Shown here: positions 8,317-16,021 of the stretch, piece after piece
Position numbering within the stretch: position 1 is the first letter of the stretch
How the letters are laid out: each line of letters opens with the position of its first letter
Program-made: the position numbers and the translations under genes
The notes under the pieces: model-generated
What the model was told of the DNA's origin: nothing
The model's database searches: none
Seen by the model: only the letters and a program-made list of their open reading frames with translations
Origin: Vogesella sp. LIG4
Lineage (GTDB): Bacteria; Pseudomonadota; Gammaproteobacteria; Burkholderiales; Chromobacteriaceae
NCBI RefSeq assembly: GCF_900090205.1
Contig: NZ_LT607802.1
Span: forward strand, 1,912,554 to 1,976,553
Reading direction: 5' to 3'
DNA: 64,000 nt

Positions 8317-9735
8317 TTACAGCGAGTAGTACATCGCGAATTCCACCGGGTGGGTGGTCATGCGGGTCAGGTTCACTTCCTTCATCTTCAGTTCGATGTA
8401 GGCGTCGATCCACTCGTTGGAGAACACACCGCCGCGGGTCAGGAACTCGCGGTCTGCGTCCAGCGCAGCCAGGGCTTCATCCAGCGACGCGCACACGGTC
8501 GGGATCAGCTTGTCTTCTTCCGGCGGCAGGTCGTACAGGTTCTTGTCGGCTGCATCGCCCGGGTGGATCTTGTTCTGGATACCGTCGAGGCCGGCCATCA
8601 GCAGTGCGGAGAAGCACAGGTACGGGTTGGCCAGCGGATCCGGGAAGCGCGCCTCGATACGACGGCCTTTCGGGTTGGCCACGTGCGGGATGCGGATGGA
8701 AGCGGAACGGTTCTTGGCGGAGTAGGCCAGTTTCACCGGTGCTTCGTAGTGCGGAACCAGACGCTTGTAGGAGTTGGTGCCCGGGTTGGTGATGGCGTTC
8801 AGTGCCTTGGCGTGCTTGATGATGCCGCCGATGTAGTACAGGGCGGTATCGGACAGGCCGGCGTAGCCGTCACCGGCGAACAGGTTCTTGCCGTCTTTCC
8901 AGATCGACTGGTGTACGTGCATGCCGGAGCCGTTGTCGCCAACGATGGGTTTCGGCATGAAGGTGGCGGTCTTGCCGTAGCTGTGGGCCACGTTGTGGAT
9001 CACGTACTTCAGAACCTGGGTCCAGTCAGCGCGCTGGGTCAGGGTGCTGAACTTGGTGCCGATTTCCATCTGGCCGGCGGTAGCCACTTCGTGGTGGTGC
9101 ACTTCAACCGGTACGCCCAGTTCTTCCAGCAGCAGCACCATGGCGGAGCGCAGATCCTGGCCGGAATCTACCGGCGGTACCGGGAAGTAGCCGCCCTTGA
9201 CGCCCGGACGGTGACCGGTGTTGCCACCTTCGAATTCTTCGGCGGAGGCCCAGGCAGCTTCTTCGGACTTGATCTTCACGAAGGTGCCGGACATGTCGGT
9301 GCCCCAGGTCACGCTGTCGAACACGAAGAATTCCGGTTCCGGACCAAAGAAGGCGGTGTCACCAATGCCGGATGCCTTCAGGTAGGCTTCGGCGCGCTTG
9401 GCAACCGAGCGCGGGCAGCGGTCGTAACCCTTGCCATCGGCCGGGTCGATCACGTCGCAGCTCATGAATACGGTCGGCTCGTCGAAGAACGGGTCGATCT
9501 TGGCGGTGGCCGCATCGGCCATCAGCAGCATGTCGGAGGCCTGAATGCCTTTCCAGCCGCCGATGGAGGAGCCATCGAAGGCGTGGCCGCGCTCGAACCA
9601 TTCGTCGGCATCTTCCAGCAGAACGTGTGCCGGAATGGTTACGTGCTGTTCTTTACCCATTGTGTCGGTAAAGCGCAGGTCTACGAATTTAACGTCGTTG
9701 TCTTGGATCAGCTTGACTACGTCTGCAACCGCCAT
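8317..9735 (-). CDS. glnA: Glutamine synthetase, type I
   Basis: A 472-residue GSI enzyme making glutamine from glutamate, ammonia and ATP; it forms cytoplasmic dodecamers. Hallmarks seen are 'FDGSSIGGW' near residue 53, '[11 protein letters not shown]', '[10 protein letters not shown]' (metal/ATP site), '[11 protein letters not shown]', and the adenylylation loop [10 protein letters not shown] with Tyr401. This loop is the target of GlnE in the beta-type enzyme, so activity is probably controlled by adenylylation. GGAGA sits before the ATG. A sigma54 promoter lies upstream, which with ntrBC nearby supports NtrC control. Confidence 0.98.
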   Translation of the reverse strand: MAVADVVKLIQDNDVKFVDLRFTDTMGKEQHVTIPAHVLLEDADEWFERGHAFDGSSIGGWKGIQASDMLLMADAATAKIDPFFDEPTVFMSCDVIDPADGKGYDRCPRSVAKRAEAYLKASGIGDTAFFGPEPEFFVFDSVTWGTDMSGTFVKIKSEEAAWASAEEFEGGNTGHRPGVKGGYFPVPPVDSGQDLRSAMVLLLEELGVPVEVHHHEVATAGQMEIGTKFSTLTQRADWTQVLKYVIHNVAHSYGKTATFMPKPIVGDNGSGMHVHQSIWKDGKNLFAGDGYAGLSDTALYYIGGIIKHAKALNAITNPGTNSYKRLVPHYEAPVKLAYSAKNRSASIRIPHVANPKGRRIEARFPDPLANPYLCFSALLMAGLDGIQNKIHPGDAADKNLYDLPPEEDKLIPTVCASLDEALAALDADREFLTRGGVFSNEWIDAYIELKMKEVNLTRMTTHPVEFAMYYSL

Positions 9736-9810
9736 GGATGTCTCCTAGTGAGAAAGCAATGTGCCGTGGATCAAATTTGAGGCACTCGATACAGGTGTGC
9801 CTGGTCTAAA

Positions 9811-9825
9811 GCATGAAGCGTGCCA
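9811..9825 (-). promoter_or_regulatory. Sigma54 promoter of glnA
   Basis: On the minus strand TGGCACGCTTCATGC fits the sigma54 -24/-12 consensus TGGCACG-N4-TTGC, with the GG and GC at the required spacing. The -12 GC lies 76 bp upstream of the glnA start codon. Confidence 0.75.
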
Positions 9826-9917
9826 GATTGTGACAGTACTGTTTACGGGCGTTTTTGCCGGCTTGCCGGCCTTGGCACCATTATGCTGCACCAAATTAAA
9901 GCGTGGCGTATAAGTTG

Positions 9918-9934
9918 TGCGCCATGTTGGTGCA
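9918..9934. promoter_or_regulatory. NtrC-type operator upstream of glnA
   Basis: TGCGCC-ATGTT-GGTGCA is a dyad one base away from the NtrC consensus TGCACC-N5-GGTGCA. It is about 100 bp upstream of the sigma54 promoter, a normal enhancer distance. A half-site TGCACCA lies at about 9880. Confidence 0.65.
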
Positions 9935-10062
9935 TTGGCACGGGCGCAGCAGCAGTTGCACGCACCATGACGACAGACATTATCATGCAGGTAGCACTGT
10001 GATGTCCCGATGACAGCCCACCCACATACCGGCAGTGCCGGTCGCGTTATAAGGAATGCAAC

Positions 10063-10512
10063 ATGAGCGTAGAAAACCTGCTGGCCAAGGCGCACGAACG
10101 CGGCGCCCAGCTTGGCCTTACCTATAGTGGCGCCCTGCTGCCGGCCGAGGCCTGGGCGGTGCGCCAGGGGCTGCCCAACTGCGTGATTGTCGATGTGCGC
10201 AGCGCAGCCGAGTGGCAGTTCGTCGGCGTGGTGCCGGAAGCGGTGCGCGTGGAGCTGCGCACCTTCCCCGGCATGGTGCCCAATGCCCAGTTCGTACCGC
10301 AGCTGGAGGTGCAGGTGGCCAAGGATGCCACCGTGATGTTCATCTGCCGTTCCGGCGCGCGCAGCGACGAAGCCGCCAAGTTGGCCGCAGCCGCCGGCTA
10401 CCGCGAGGTGTACAACATTCTGGAAGGCTTCGAGGGCGATCGCGACAGCGAGCAGCATCGCGGCAAGGTCAACGGCTGGAAGGCGGGCGGCCTGCCCTGG
10501 ATGCAGGGCTGA
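10063..10512 (+). CDS. Rhodanese-like domain protein
   Basis: A 149-residue cytoplasmic protein with one rhodanese fold. 'NCVIVDVRSAAEWQFVG' (about residues 39-55) is the CH2A-like segment. The active loop 'CRSGARS' near 106 carries the sulfur-accepting Cys, flanked by 'MFI' and 'AAKLAAAAGYREVYNILEGFEGD'. Such proteins carry persulfide sulfur, but the partner is unknown. Six-residue loops of this kind favour sulfur chemistry over phosphatase activity. Start ATG follows AAGGA at 8-nt spacing. It is divergent from glnA and upstream of aroE with no clear link to either. Confidence 0.9.
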   Translation: MSVENLLAKAHERGAQLGLTYSGALLPAEAWAVRQGLPNCVIVDVRSAAEWQFVGVVPEAVRVELRTFPGMVPNAQFVPQLEVQVAKDATVMFICRSGARSDEAAKLAAAAGYREVYNILEGFEGDRDSEQHRGKVNGWKAGGLPWMQG

Positions 10513-10622
10513 GATCAAGGCCGGGCAACGGTTGCAGTTTCCTGGCCGACAAGGCAAAGTGTGCCTTCGGCCAAGCGGCTGCCACCGGCTTGCCCAATTA
10601 CCCTTATCGGAAGATGTTAAGC

Positions 10623-11444
10623 ATGAACGATCGTTACGCCGTCATCGGAAATCCTGTCTCGCACAGCCAGTCTCCGTTCATTCATACCGAATTCGCCAAT
10701 GCCACCGGCCAGGTGCTGCAGTACGAGAAGCTGTTTGCCGACCTGGGCAAGTTCGACGAGGTGGTATCCGCCTTCGTTGCCGCCGATGGCAAGGGCCTCA
10801 ACGTTACCCTGCCGTTCAAGGGCGACGCTTTCCGTTTTGCCGATGAGGTATCCGAAAACGCGCGTCTGGCCGAGGCGGTGAACACGCTGAGCTTCCGTGA
10901 TGGCAAGGTGTATGGCGACAACACCGACGGCGTTGGCCTAGTGCGCGACATCGTGGAAAACCTGGATGTGCCCATTGCCGGCCAGCGTGTATTGCTGCTG
11001 GGCGCCGGCGGTGCCGTGCGTGGCGTGCTGCCGGCCATCCTGGCGGAAAAGCCGGCTAGCGTGACCATTGCCAACCGCACCGTGATCAAGGCCGATGCGC
11101 TGGCGCACCAGTTCCGCGAACTGGGCCAGATCGTGGCCTGCGGTTACGAGGCACTGGCCGGCCAGCAGTTCGATATCGTGATCAACGGTACCTCCACCAG
11201 CCTGTCCGGCGAGCTGCCACCGATTCCGGCCGGCATCTTCAGCGGCCGTTCGCTGGCGTACGACATGGTGTACAGCCGCGGTCTCACCCCCTTCCTGCGC
11301 CGGGCGCAGGCCGAGCACAGCGGCATGCTGGCCGATGGCCTGGGCATGCTGGTAGAGCAGGCGGCGGAATCTTTCCGCATCTGGCGCGGCGTGCAACCGG
11401 ATACCCGCAAGGTAACCAATATGCTGCGCGAGGTCCTGGCTTAA
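10623..11444 (+). CDS. aroE: Shikimate dehydrogenase (NADP+)
   Basis: A 273-residue enzyme reducing 3-dehydroshikimate to shikimate in aromatic amino-acid synthesis. Substrate-binding 'NPVSHSQSPFIH' is at the N terminus, followed by 'NVTLPFKGDA' with catalytic Lys, 'DNTDGVGL', and a Rossmann loop 'GAGGAVRG' then 'ANRT' for NADP. The ATG at 10623 is chosen because GGAAG at 10609 is well spaced to it. An ATG at 10614 abuts the SD. mtgA begins 1 bp after its stop, suggesting coupling. Confidence 0.97.
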   Translation: MNDRYAVIGNPVSHSQSPFIHTEFANATGQVLQYEKLFADLGKFDEVVSAFVAADGKGLNVTLPFKGDAFRFADEVSENARLAEAVNTLSFRDGKVYGDNTDGVGLVRDIVENLDVPIAGQRVLLLGAGGAVRGVLPAILAEKPASVTIANRTVIKADALAHQFRELGQIVACGYEALAGQQFDIVINGTSTSLSGELPPIPAGIFSGRSLAYDMVYSRGLTPFLRRAQAEHSGMLADGLGMLVEQAAESFRIWRGVQPDTRKVTNMLREVLA

Positions 11445-11445
11445 C

Positions 11446-12132
11446 GTGCTGCGCTGGGTATTCCGTATCGGGGCGGTGCTGTTGGCCGCCCTTTTTCTGT
11501 ACAACCTGTGGATCCTCGGGCACATCGTCTACTGGCGTGATCACAACCCGTCGGCCAGTGCGTTCATGAACGAACAGCTGGCCAAGCTGCAGGAAGATGA
11601 CCCCAATGCCGAGTTGCGCCACAAGTGGGTGCCGTACGAACACATCTCCGGCAACCTCAAGCGGGCGCTGATTGCCGCCGAGGATGCCAAGTTCGTCGAT
11701 CACGAAGGCTTCGACTGGGACGGCATCGAGGCGGCCTTCGACAAGAACATCAAGCAGGGGCGCATCGTGGCCGGTGGTTCCACCATCAGCCAGCAACTGG
11801 CGAAGAACCTGTTCCTGTCCAGCAGGAAAACGCCGTGGCGCAAGCTGGAGGAGGCCGCCATCACGGTGATGCTGGAGAAGGTGCTGGACAAGCGCCGCAT
11901 CTTCGAGATCTACCTCAACGTGATCGAGTGGGGTAATGGCGTGTTCGGCGCCGAAGCCGCCTCGCGCTACTACTACCGCAGCAGTGCCGCCCGGCTGTCG
12001 GCATCGCAGGCTGCCAAGCTGGCCGCCATGGTGCCCAACCCGCGCTTCTACGACGAGCACCGCAATGCACCGGGGCTGGCGCGCAAGACGCGCATCATCC
12101 AGCGGCGCATGTCGTTTGCCGATACACCGTAA
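11446..12132 (+). CDS. mtgA: Monofunctional peptidoglycan glycosyltransferase
   Basis: A 228-residue inner-membrane enzyme that polymerises lipid II into glycan chains. One N-terminal membrane helix (about residues 5-25) leads into a GT51 domain. Motifs seen are 'AAEDAKFVDHEGFDWDGI' with catalytic Glu, 'GGSTISQQLAKNLFLS', 'RKLEEA', and 'EIYLNVIEWGNGVFGAEAASRYYY'. The GTG start is 1 bp after the aroE stop, so translation is probably coupled to aroE. A strong terminator follows. Confidence 0.96.
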   Translation: MLRWVFRIGAVLLAALFLYNLWILGHIVYWRDHNPSASAFMNEQLAKLQEDDPNAELRHKWVPYEHISGNLKRALIAAEDAKFVDHEGFDWDGIEAAFDKNIKQGRIVAGGSTISQQLAKNLFLSSRKTPWRKLEEAAITVMLEKVLDKRRIFEIYLNVIEWGNGVFGAEAASRYYYRSSAARLSASQAAKLAAMVPNPRFYDEHRNAPGLARKTRIIQRRMSFADTP

Positions 12133-12162
12133 GCGCGGCGTCATCAGCACGGCAGGAATCCC

Positions 12163-12193
12163 GACGCCACCGGCATGCCGGTGGCGTCTTTTT
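12163..12193 (+). terminator. aroE-mtgA terminator
   Basis: The perfect 26-bp palindrome GACGCCACCGGC-AT-GCCGGTGGCGTC is followed directly by TTTTT. It closes the aroE-mtgA transcript before the mgtE promoter. Confidence 0.9.
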
Positions 12194-12281
12194 GTCATCA
12201 ATCATTAAGCGAGCGGCCCCTACGCCGTGATACAATCCGGCCACTTTTCGTGATGGCTGCGCAAGGAGCGCGGTTGAACTC

Positions 12282-12341
12282 ATGGACTTACCCAGTTTTC
12301 ACTATTCCGACTTTTTAACAGCCAGTCTGGCTGACCAATAA
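12282..12341 (+). CDS. Leader peptide ORF upstream of mgtE (candidate)
   Basis: A 19-codon ORF (MDLPSFHYSDFLTASLADQ) with a good SD, AAGGAG, at 12263-12268. It ends 57 bp before the mgtE ATG. A small hairpin, CAGCCAG-T-CTGGCTG, lies over its last codons. The spacer then holds the SD-masking hairpin described next. A -10-like TACAAT is at 12231. I read this as a translated leader controlling mgtE in the manner of mgtL-type leaders, but the peptide itself is not one I recognise. Direct evidence is only the ORF, SD and structure. Confidence 0.5.
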   Translation: MDLPSFHYSDFLTASLADQ

Positions 12342-12369
12342 CCCCGCCTTTTGCCGGAGTGCTGTCGCG

Positions 12370-12390
12370 CTTTCCGCCTGGGGCGGAAGG
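12370..12390 (+). promoter_or_regulatory. Hairpin masking the mgtE Shine-Dalgarno
   Basis: CTTTCCGCC (12370-12378) pairs with GGCGGAAGG (12382-12390) across a 3-nt loop. The 3' arm covers most of the mgtE SD (GGAAGGAG, 12385-12392). Folding would block mgtE translation, and ribosome movement on the leader ORF could change this. Confidence 0.5.
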
Positions 12391-12398
12391 AGACGTGC

Positions 12399-13841
12399 AT
12401 GACGGTTGTCGACAAGAAGCAACCTACCGATCGTCTGCAGGAAAACCTGCTACAGGTGCAGCGCCTGATCGAGCGCCAGCACCTGGTGGAAGATCTCGTC
12501 CATCGCCAGGAGATGCCGCGGCACGACCTGGTGGAATCGCTGGTACACAAGCAGAACCTGTCCGAGCTGGAGCACAAGCTGCGGGCGCTGCACCCGGCCG
12601 ATATCGCCTACATCCTGGAAGCACTGCCGCTGGACGAACGCCTGATGGTGTGGGACCTGGTGGCCAGCGAGGACGAGGGCGATATCCTGCTGGAGGTGTC
12701 CGATGCGGTGCGCGAATCGCTGATCGAGGCGATGGAGCAGCACGAGCTGGTGGCCGCGGCAGAGCAGCTGGATGCCGACGAGCTGGCCGACCTTGCCGCC
12801 GACCTGCCGCGCCAGGTGGTGTACGAGGTGATGGGCGGCCTCGACGAGGAAGAACGCCAGCAGCTGCAGTCGGCGCTGTCCTACCAGGAAAGCCAGGTTG
12901 GGGCGCTGATGGACTTCGACCTGGTGAAGATCCGCGCCGACGTGAGCTGCGAGGTGGTGCTGCGCTACCTGCGCCGCTTCGACGAGCTGCCGCACCAGAC
13001 CGACAAGATTTTCGTGGTGGACGAGCAGGGCGCGCTGATGGGTGTGCTGCCGGTGCGCAAACTGCTGGTGTCCGACCCGGAAGCCAAGGTGGCCGACATC
13101 ATGGCAACCGAAGTGGTGACCTTCAGCCCGGAAGAAGAAGCTGCCGATGCGGCACTGGCCTTCGAGCGCTACGACCTGGTGACCGCGCCGGTGGTGGACG
13201 ACAAGGGCGTGCTGATCGGCCGCCTGACCGTGGACGAGATGGTGGACGTGATCCGCGAGGAGTCCGACACCGAGGCACTGAACCTCGCCGGCCTGAAAGA
13301 GCAGGAAGACCTGTTCGCACCGGTGGTCGATTCGCTGAAGAACCGCTGGTCGTGGCTGGCCATCAACCTGTGCACCGCCTTCGTGGCCAGCCGCGTGATC
13401 GGCGCCTTCGAAGGCTCCATCGCCAGGCTGGTGGCGTTGGCCGCATTGATGCCCATCGTGGCCGGCATCGGCGGTAACTCCGGCAACCAGACCATTACCA
13501 TGATCGTGCGTGCGCTGGCGGTAGGGCAGCTGCAGCCCGGGCAGGCGCGCCGCCTGTGGCGCAAGGAGCTGGGCGTCAGCGTGATCAACGGTATGTTGTG
13601 GGGCGGCATGCTCGGCCTGCTGGCCTGGATGCTGTACCGCAACTTCGCCCTGGGGCTGGTGATGATGGCGGCCACCACGCTGAACCTGATGCTGGCAGCC
13701 ACCATGGGGGTGCTGATTCCTATCACCATGGAACGCTTCGGGCGTGACCCGGCGGTGGGCTCCAGCGTGCTGATCACCGCCTGCACCGATTCCGGCGGCT
13801 TTTTCATTTTCCTTGGCCTGGCCAGCCTGTTCCTGTTGTAA
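12399..13841 (+). CDS. mgtE: MgtE-type magnesium transporter
   Basis: A 480-residue Mg2+ channel/transporter. The cytoplasmic N domain is a charged helical MgtE_N repeat (about 30-165). Two CBS domains follow (about 170-290, e.g. 'DKIFVVDEQGALMGVLPVRKLL' and 'LVTAPVVDDKGVLIGRLTVDEMVDVI') and sense Mg2+. Five membrane segments carry 'MPIVAGIGGNSGNQTITMIVRALA' and end 'DSGGFFIFLGLASLFLL'. The ATG at 12399 follows AAGGAG. A longer in-frame start at 12351 lacks an SD and overlaps the proposed leader structure. prmC begins 3 bp downstream. Confidence 0.96.
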   Translation: MTVVDKKQPTDRLQENLLQVQRLIERQHLVEDLVHRQEMPRHDLVESLVHKQNLSELEHKLRALHPADIAYILEALPLDERLMVWDLVASEDEGDILLEVSDAVRESLIEAMEQHELVAAAEQLDADELADLAADLPRQVVYEVMGGLDEEERQQLQSALSYQESQVGALMDFDLVKIRADVSCEVVLRYLRRFDELPHQTDKIFVVDEQGALMGVLPVRKLLVSDPEAKVADIMATEVVTFSPEEEAADAALAFERYDLVTAPVVDDKGVLIGRLTVDEMVDVIREESDTEALNLAGLKEQEDLFAPVVDSLKNRWSWLAINLCTAFVASRVIGAFEGSIARLVALAALMPIVAGIGGNSGNQTITMIVRALAVGQLQPGQARRLWRKELGVSVINGMLWGGMLGLLAWMLYRNFALGLVMMAATTLNLMLAATMGVLIPITMERFGRDPAVGSSVLITACTDSGGFFIFLGLASLFLL

Positions 13842-13844
13842 ACC

Positions 13845-14660
13845 ATGCCGAGCATCAATCAGGCCCTGCGCCATTTCGATCTGCCGCGCCTGGAGGCGCG
13901 GCTGCTACTGGCGCAGGTAACCGGGCTGAGCCATGCCGCCATGGTGTCCGCCGCGCATGATGAGCTGAGTGCCGAGCAATGGCAGGCGTTCAGCGCCTTG
14001 GCCGCACGGCGCCTGGCCGGCGAGCCGGTAGCCTACCTGCTGGGAGCGCGCGAGTTCTACGGCCGCGAGTTCGCGGTGACGCCGGCGGTACTGATCCCGC
14101 GCCCGGAAACCGAGCACCTGGTGGAGGCCACGCTAGCCAAGGTTGGCCGCATGCGCCCGGCGCGGGTGGTGGACCTGGGCACCGGCAGCGGCATCATTGC
14201 CTGCACCCTGGCGCTGGAAGCACCGCAGTGGCAGGTGGCCGCCGTTGACCTTTCCGCCGATGCGCTACAGGTAGCGCGCGGCAACGCCGCCAGGCTTGGC
14301 GCGCAGGTTGCGTTCCATCACGGCAGCTGGCTGGCGCCGTTGCCGGCTGGGGAGCGATTCGACGCCATCGTCAGCAACCCGCCGTATATTGAGCAGCACG
14401 ATCACCACCTGGACGAAGGCGATGTACGCTTCGAGCCGCGCATGGCGCTGACCGACGAAAACGACGGCCTGGATTGCCTGCGCGCCATCGTCGCCGCGGC
14501 GCCGGCAAGGTTGCTGCCTGGCGGCTGGCTGCTGCTGGAACATGGCTACGATCAGGGTGCAGCTTGCCGCGCCTTGCTGGTGTATGCCGGTTTTGTGCAG
14601 GTGGCAACGTTGCCGGATCTGGCAGGCAATGACCGCGTTACCCTGGGGCAGCTGGCGTGA
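13845..14660 (+). CDS. prmC: Release factor glutamine methyltransferase
   Basis: A 271-residue SAM-dependent methyltransferase that methylates the Gln of the GGQ motif in RF1/RF2. The N-terminal helical domain ends with 'EPVAYLLGAREFYGREFAVTPAVLIPRPETE'. The SAM motif 'DLGTGSG' is at 110-116 and the catalytic NPPY at 178-181. The C terminus 'GWLLLEHGYDQG' is typical. It starts 3 bp after mgtE and overlaps the PAP2 gene by 4 bp (GTGA), so these three are probably co-transcribed. Confidence 0.97.
   Translation: MPSINQALRHFDLPRLEARLLLAQVTGLSHAAMVSAAHDELSAEQWQAFSALAARRLAGEPVAYLLGAREFYGREFAVTPAVLIPRPETEHLVEATLAKVGRMRPARVVDLGTGSGIIACTLALEAPQWQVAAVDLSADALQVARGNAARLGAQVAFHHGSWLAPLPAGERFDAIVSNPPYIEQHDHHLDEGDVRFEPRMALTDENDGLDCLRAIVAAAPARLLPGGWLLLEHGYDQGAACRALLVYAGFVQVATLPDLAGNDRVTLGQLA
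14139..14151 (+). repeat. Perfect copy of the 13-bp dispersed word
   Basis: AAGGTTGGCCGCA inside prmC, read in the Lys-Val-Gly-Arg frame of the gene. A different frame from the Leu-Ala-Ala reading seen elsewhere. Confidence 0.6.
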
Positions 14661-15376
14661 GCGCAAGCCGCATGGCGCTGCTGTGGGGGCTGCTGGCCCT
14701 GCTGTTGGCCGCAAGCGGGCAAAATCAGGTGCTGTTTCTGGCCGTGCATCATGCGGCACAGCTGCTGCCGGGCGTGGTGTGGCGCGGCCTCAGCATGTTT
14801 GGCGAATGGCCGCTGGTGATTGCCGTGCTGCTGTGGCTGGTGACGAGAGAACCGGCGCGCCTGCCGCGTTACACGCTGGCGGTACTGCTGGGGATCGCCG
14901 CGGCCATCATGCTGAAGGCAGCGTTTGCGATGCCGCGGCCACCGCTGGTGCTGCCGGCTGGCAGTGTGCATTTGCTGGATGTGCTGCCGGGTAATGGCTC
15001 GTTTCCGTCCGGCCATGCCATCGCGGTGGCGCTGCTGGCAGGGCTGTGGCCGCAGGGTGGGCGTGGCTGGTCTTGGGGCGGGCTAGCCCTGGTGGCGCTG
15101 GTATGCCTGTCGCGCTTGGCTATCGGCGTACATTGGCCGCTGGATGTGCTGGCCGGTGCGGCGGTGGGTTATGCAGTGGCGGCGCTTGCCGGACGTGTGC
15201 CGGAGCGGGCTCTGCCGGGGCTGCACACGTTGCTGAATGCTTTGCTGCTGTTGTCTGCCGCGCTGGCAGCATGGCGGCTGTGCCTGCGGGTGCCCAATGA
15301 GGCTTATGCTGGCTACAACCTGCTGGTGCTGCTGTTGGCCGCACGGGCGTGGCGACAAAACAAAAACGGGGCCTGA
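14657..15376 (+). CDS. PAP2-family membrane phosphatase
   Basis: A 239-residue integral membrane protein with about six hydrophobic helices. The three type-2 phosphatidic acid phosphatase motifs are present: KAAFAMPRP (K-x6-RP), PSGH, and SRLAIGVHWPLDV (S-R-x5-H-x3-D). Members dephosphorylate lipid phosphates such as undecaprenyl pyrophosphate or phosphatidylglycerol phosphate, and the substrate here is unknown. The GTG start overlaps the prmC stop (GTGA). Further Leu/Trp-rich helices follow the active site. Confidence 0.9.
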   Translation: MSASRMALLWGLLALLLAASGQNQVLFLAVHHAAQLLPGVVWRGLSMFGEWPLVIAVLLWLVTREPARLPRYTLAVLLGIAAAIMLKAAFAMPRPPLVLPAGSVHLLDVLPGNGSFPSGHAIAVALLAGLWPQGGRGWSWGGLALVALVCLSRLAIGVHWPLDVLAGAAVGYAVAALAGRVPERALPGLHTLLNALLLLSAALAAWRLCLRVPNEAYAGYNLLVLLLAARAWRQNKNGA

Positions 15377-15387
15377 GCCCCGTTCTA
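15357..15387. terminator. Bidirectional terminator between PAP2 gene and slyD
   Basis: The hairpin ACGGGGC-CTGA-GCCCCGT overlaps the PAP2 stop codon. On the plus strand TTCTATT follows. On the minus strand the tail is TTTTGTTTTG, so it fits slyD best. Confidence 0.75.
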
Positions 15388-15404
15388 TTCACCAGCCTTG
15401 CGGC

Positions 15405-15884
15405 TTAGTGGTGGTGGCCGTGCTCGCCGTGGGCATGGCCGTGGGTGATTTCGTCCTGGGTAGCCGCGCGTACTTCGGCCACGGTGGCCACGAAGCGGAT
15501 GGTCAGGCCGGCCAGCGGATGGTTGCCATCCAGCACGGCTTTGCCGTCAGCCACGTCGGTGACGCGGAACAGGATGATGTCGCCGGTTTCCGGATCGTCG
15601 GCTTCGAACATCATGCCAACCTGGGCATCTTCCGGCAGCGCGTCCAGCGGCTCAACGCGGATCAGCTCTTCTTCCGGCTCGCCGAAGGCATCGTCCGGGC
15701 TCATGGTTACGGTAACGGACTCGCCAACGGCCTTGCCGTGCAGCGCCTCTTCCACCATCGGGAAGATGCCATCGTAGCCGCCATGCAGGTAGGCGATCGG
15801 CTCTTCAGTCTTGTCGAGCAGGTTGTTATCGGCGTCGTACATCTCGTAATGGAGGGTTACGACCGAGTTTTTAACGATTTGCAT
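15405..15884 (-). CDS. slyD: SlyD-type FKBP isomerase / metallochaperone
   Basis: A 159-residue SlyD. The N-terminal FKBP part 'NSVVTLHYEMYDADNNLLDKT' and 'YLHGGYDGIFPMVEEALHGK' is followed by the insert-in-flap chaperone domain (about 65-130) and a C-terminal 'VRAATQDEI' stretch. The tail HGHAHGEHGHHH is His-rich and would bind nickel or zinc. It aids folding and metal delivery in the cytoplasm. The ATG at MQIVKN aligns with SlyD homologs; an upstream in-frame ATG at 15929 adds an unlikely 15-residue extension. Divergent from roxA. Confidence 0.95.
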   Translation of the reverse strand: MQIVKNSVVTLHYEMYDADNNLLDKTEEPIAYLHGGYDGIFPMVEEALHGKAVGESVTVTMSPDDAFGEPEEELIRVEPLDALPEDAQVGMMFEADDPETGDIILFRVTDVADGKAVLDGNHPLAGLTIRFVATVAEVRAATQDEITHGHAHGEHGHHH

Positions 15885-16021
15885 GAGGCTGTACCGTCGT
15901 AAGAAAAAATGAAGGGAAGTTTGCGGCATCACAGACCGCCAGGGCGGCAGATGCGGCAGACTCCTGCGAAAATGCTGCTGATATTGTAAACCATTGCCTG
16001 ATGGCACAACGAGAAATTGCC

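Noticed and set aside
12351..12398. An upstream in-frame start for mgtE adding 16 residues
   Set aside because: It has no SD, would read through the proposed leader hairpin, and the ATG at 12399 has a strong AAGGAG.
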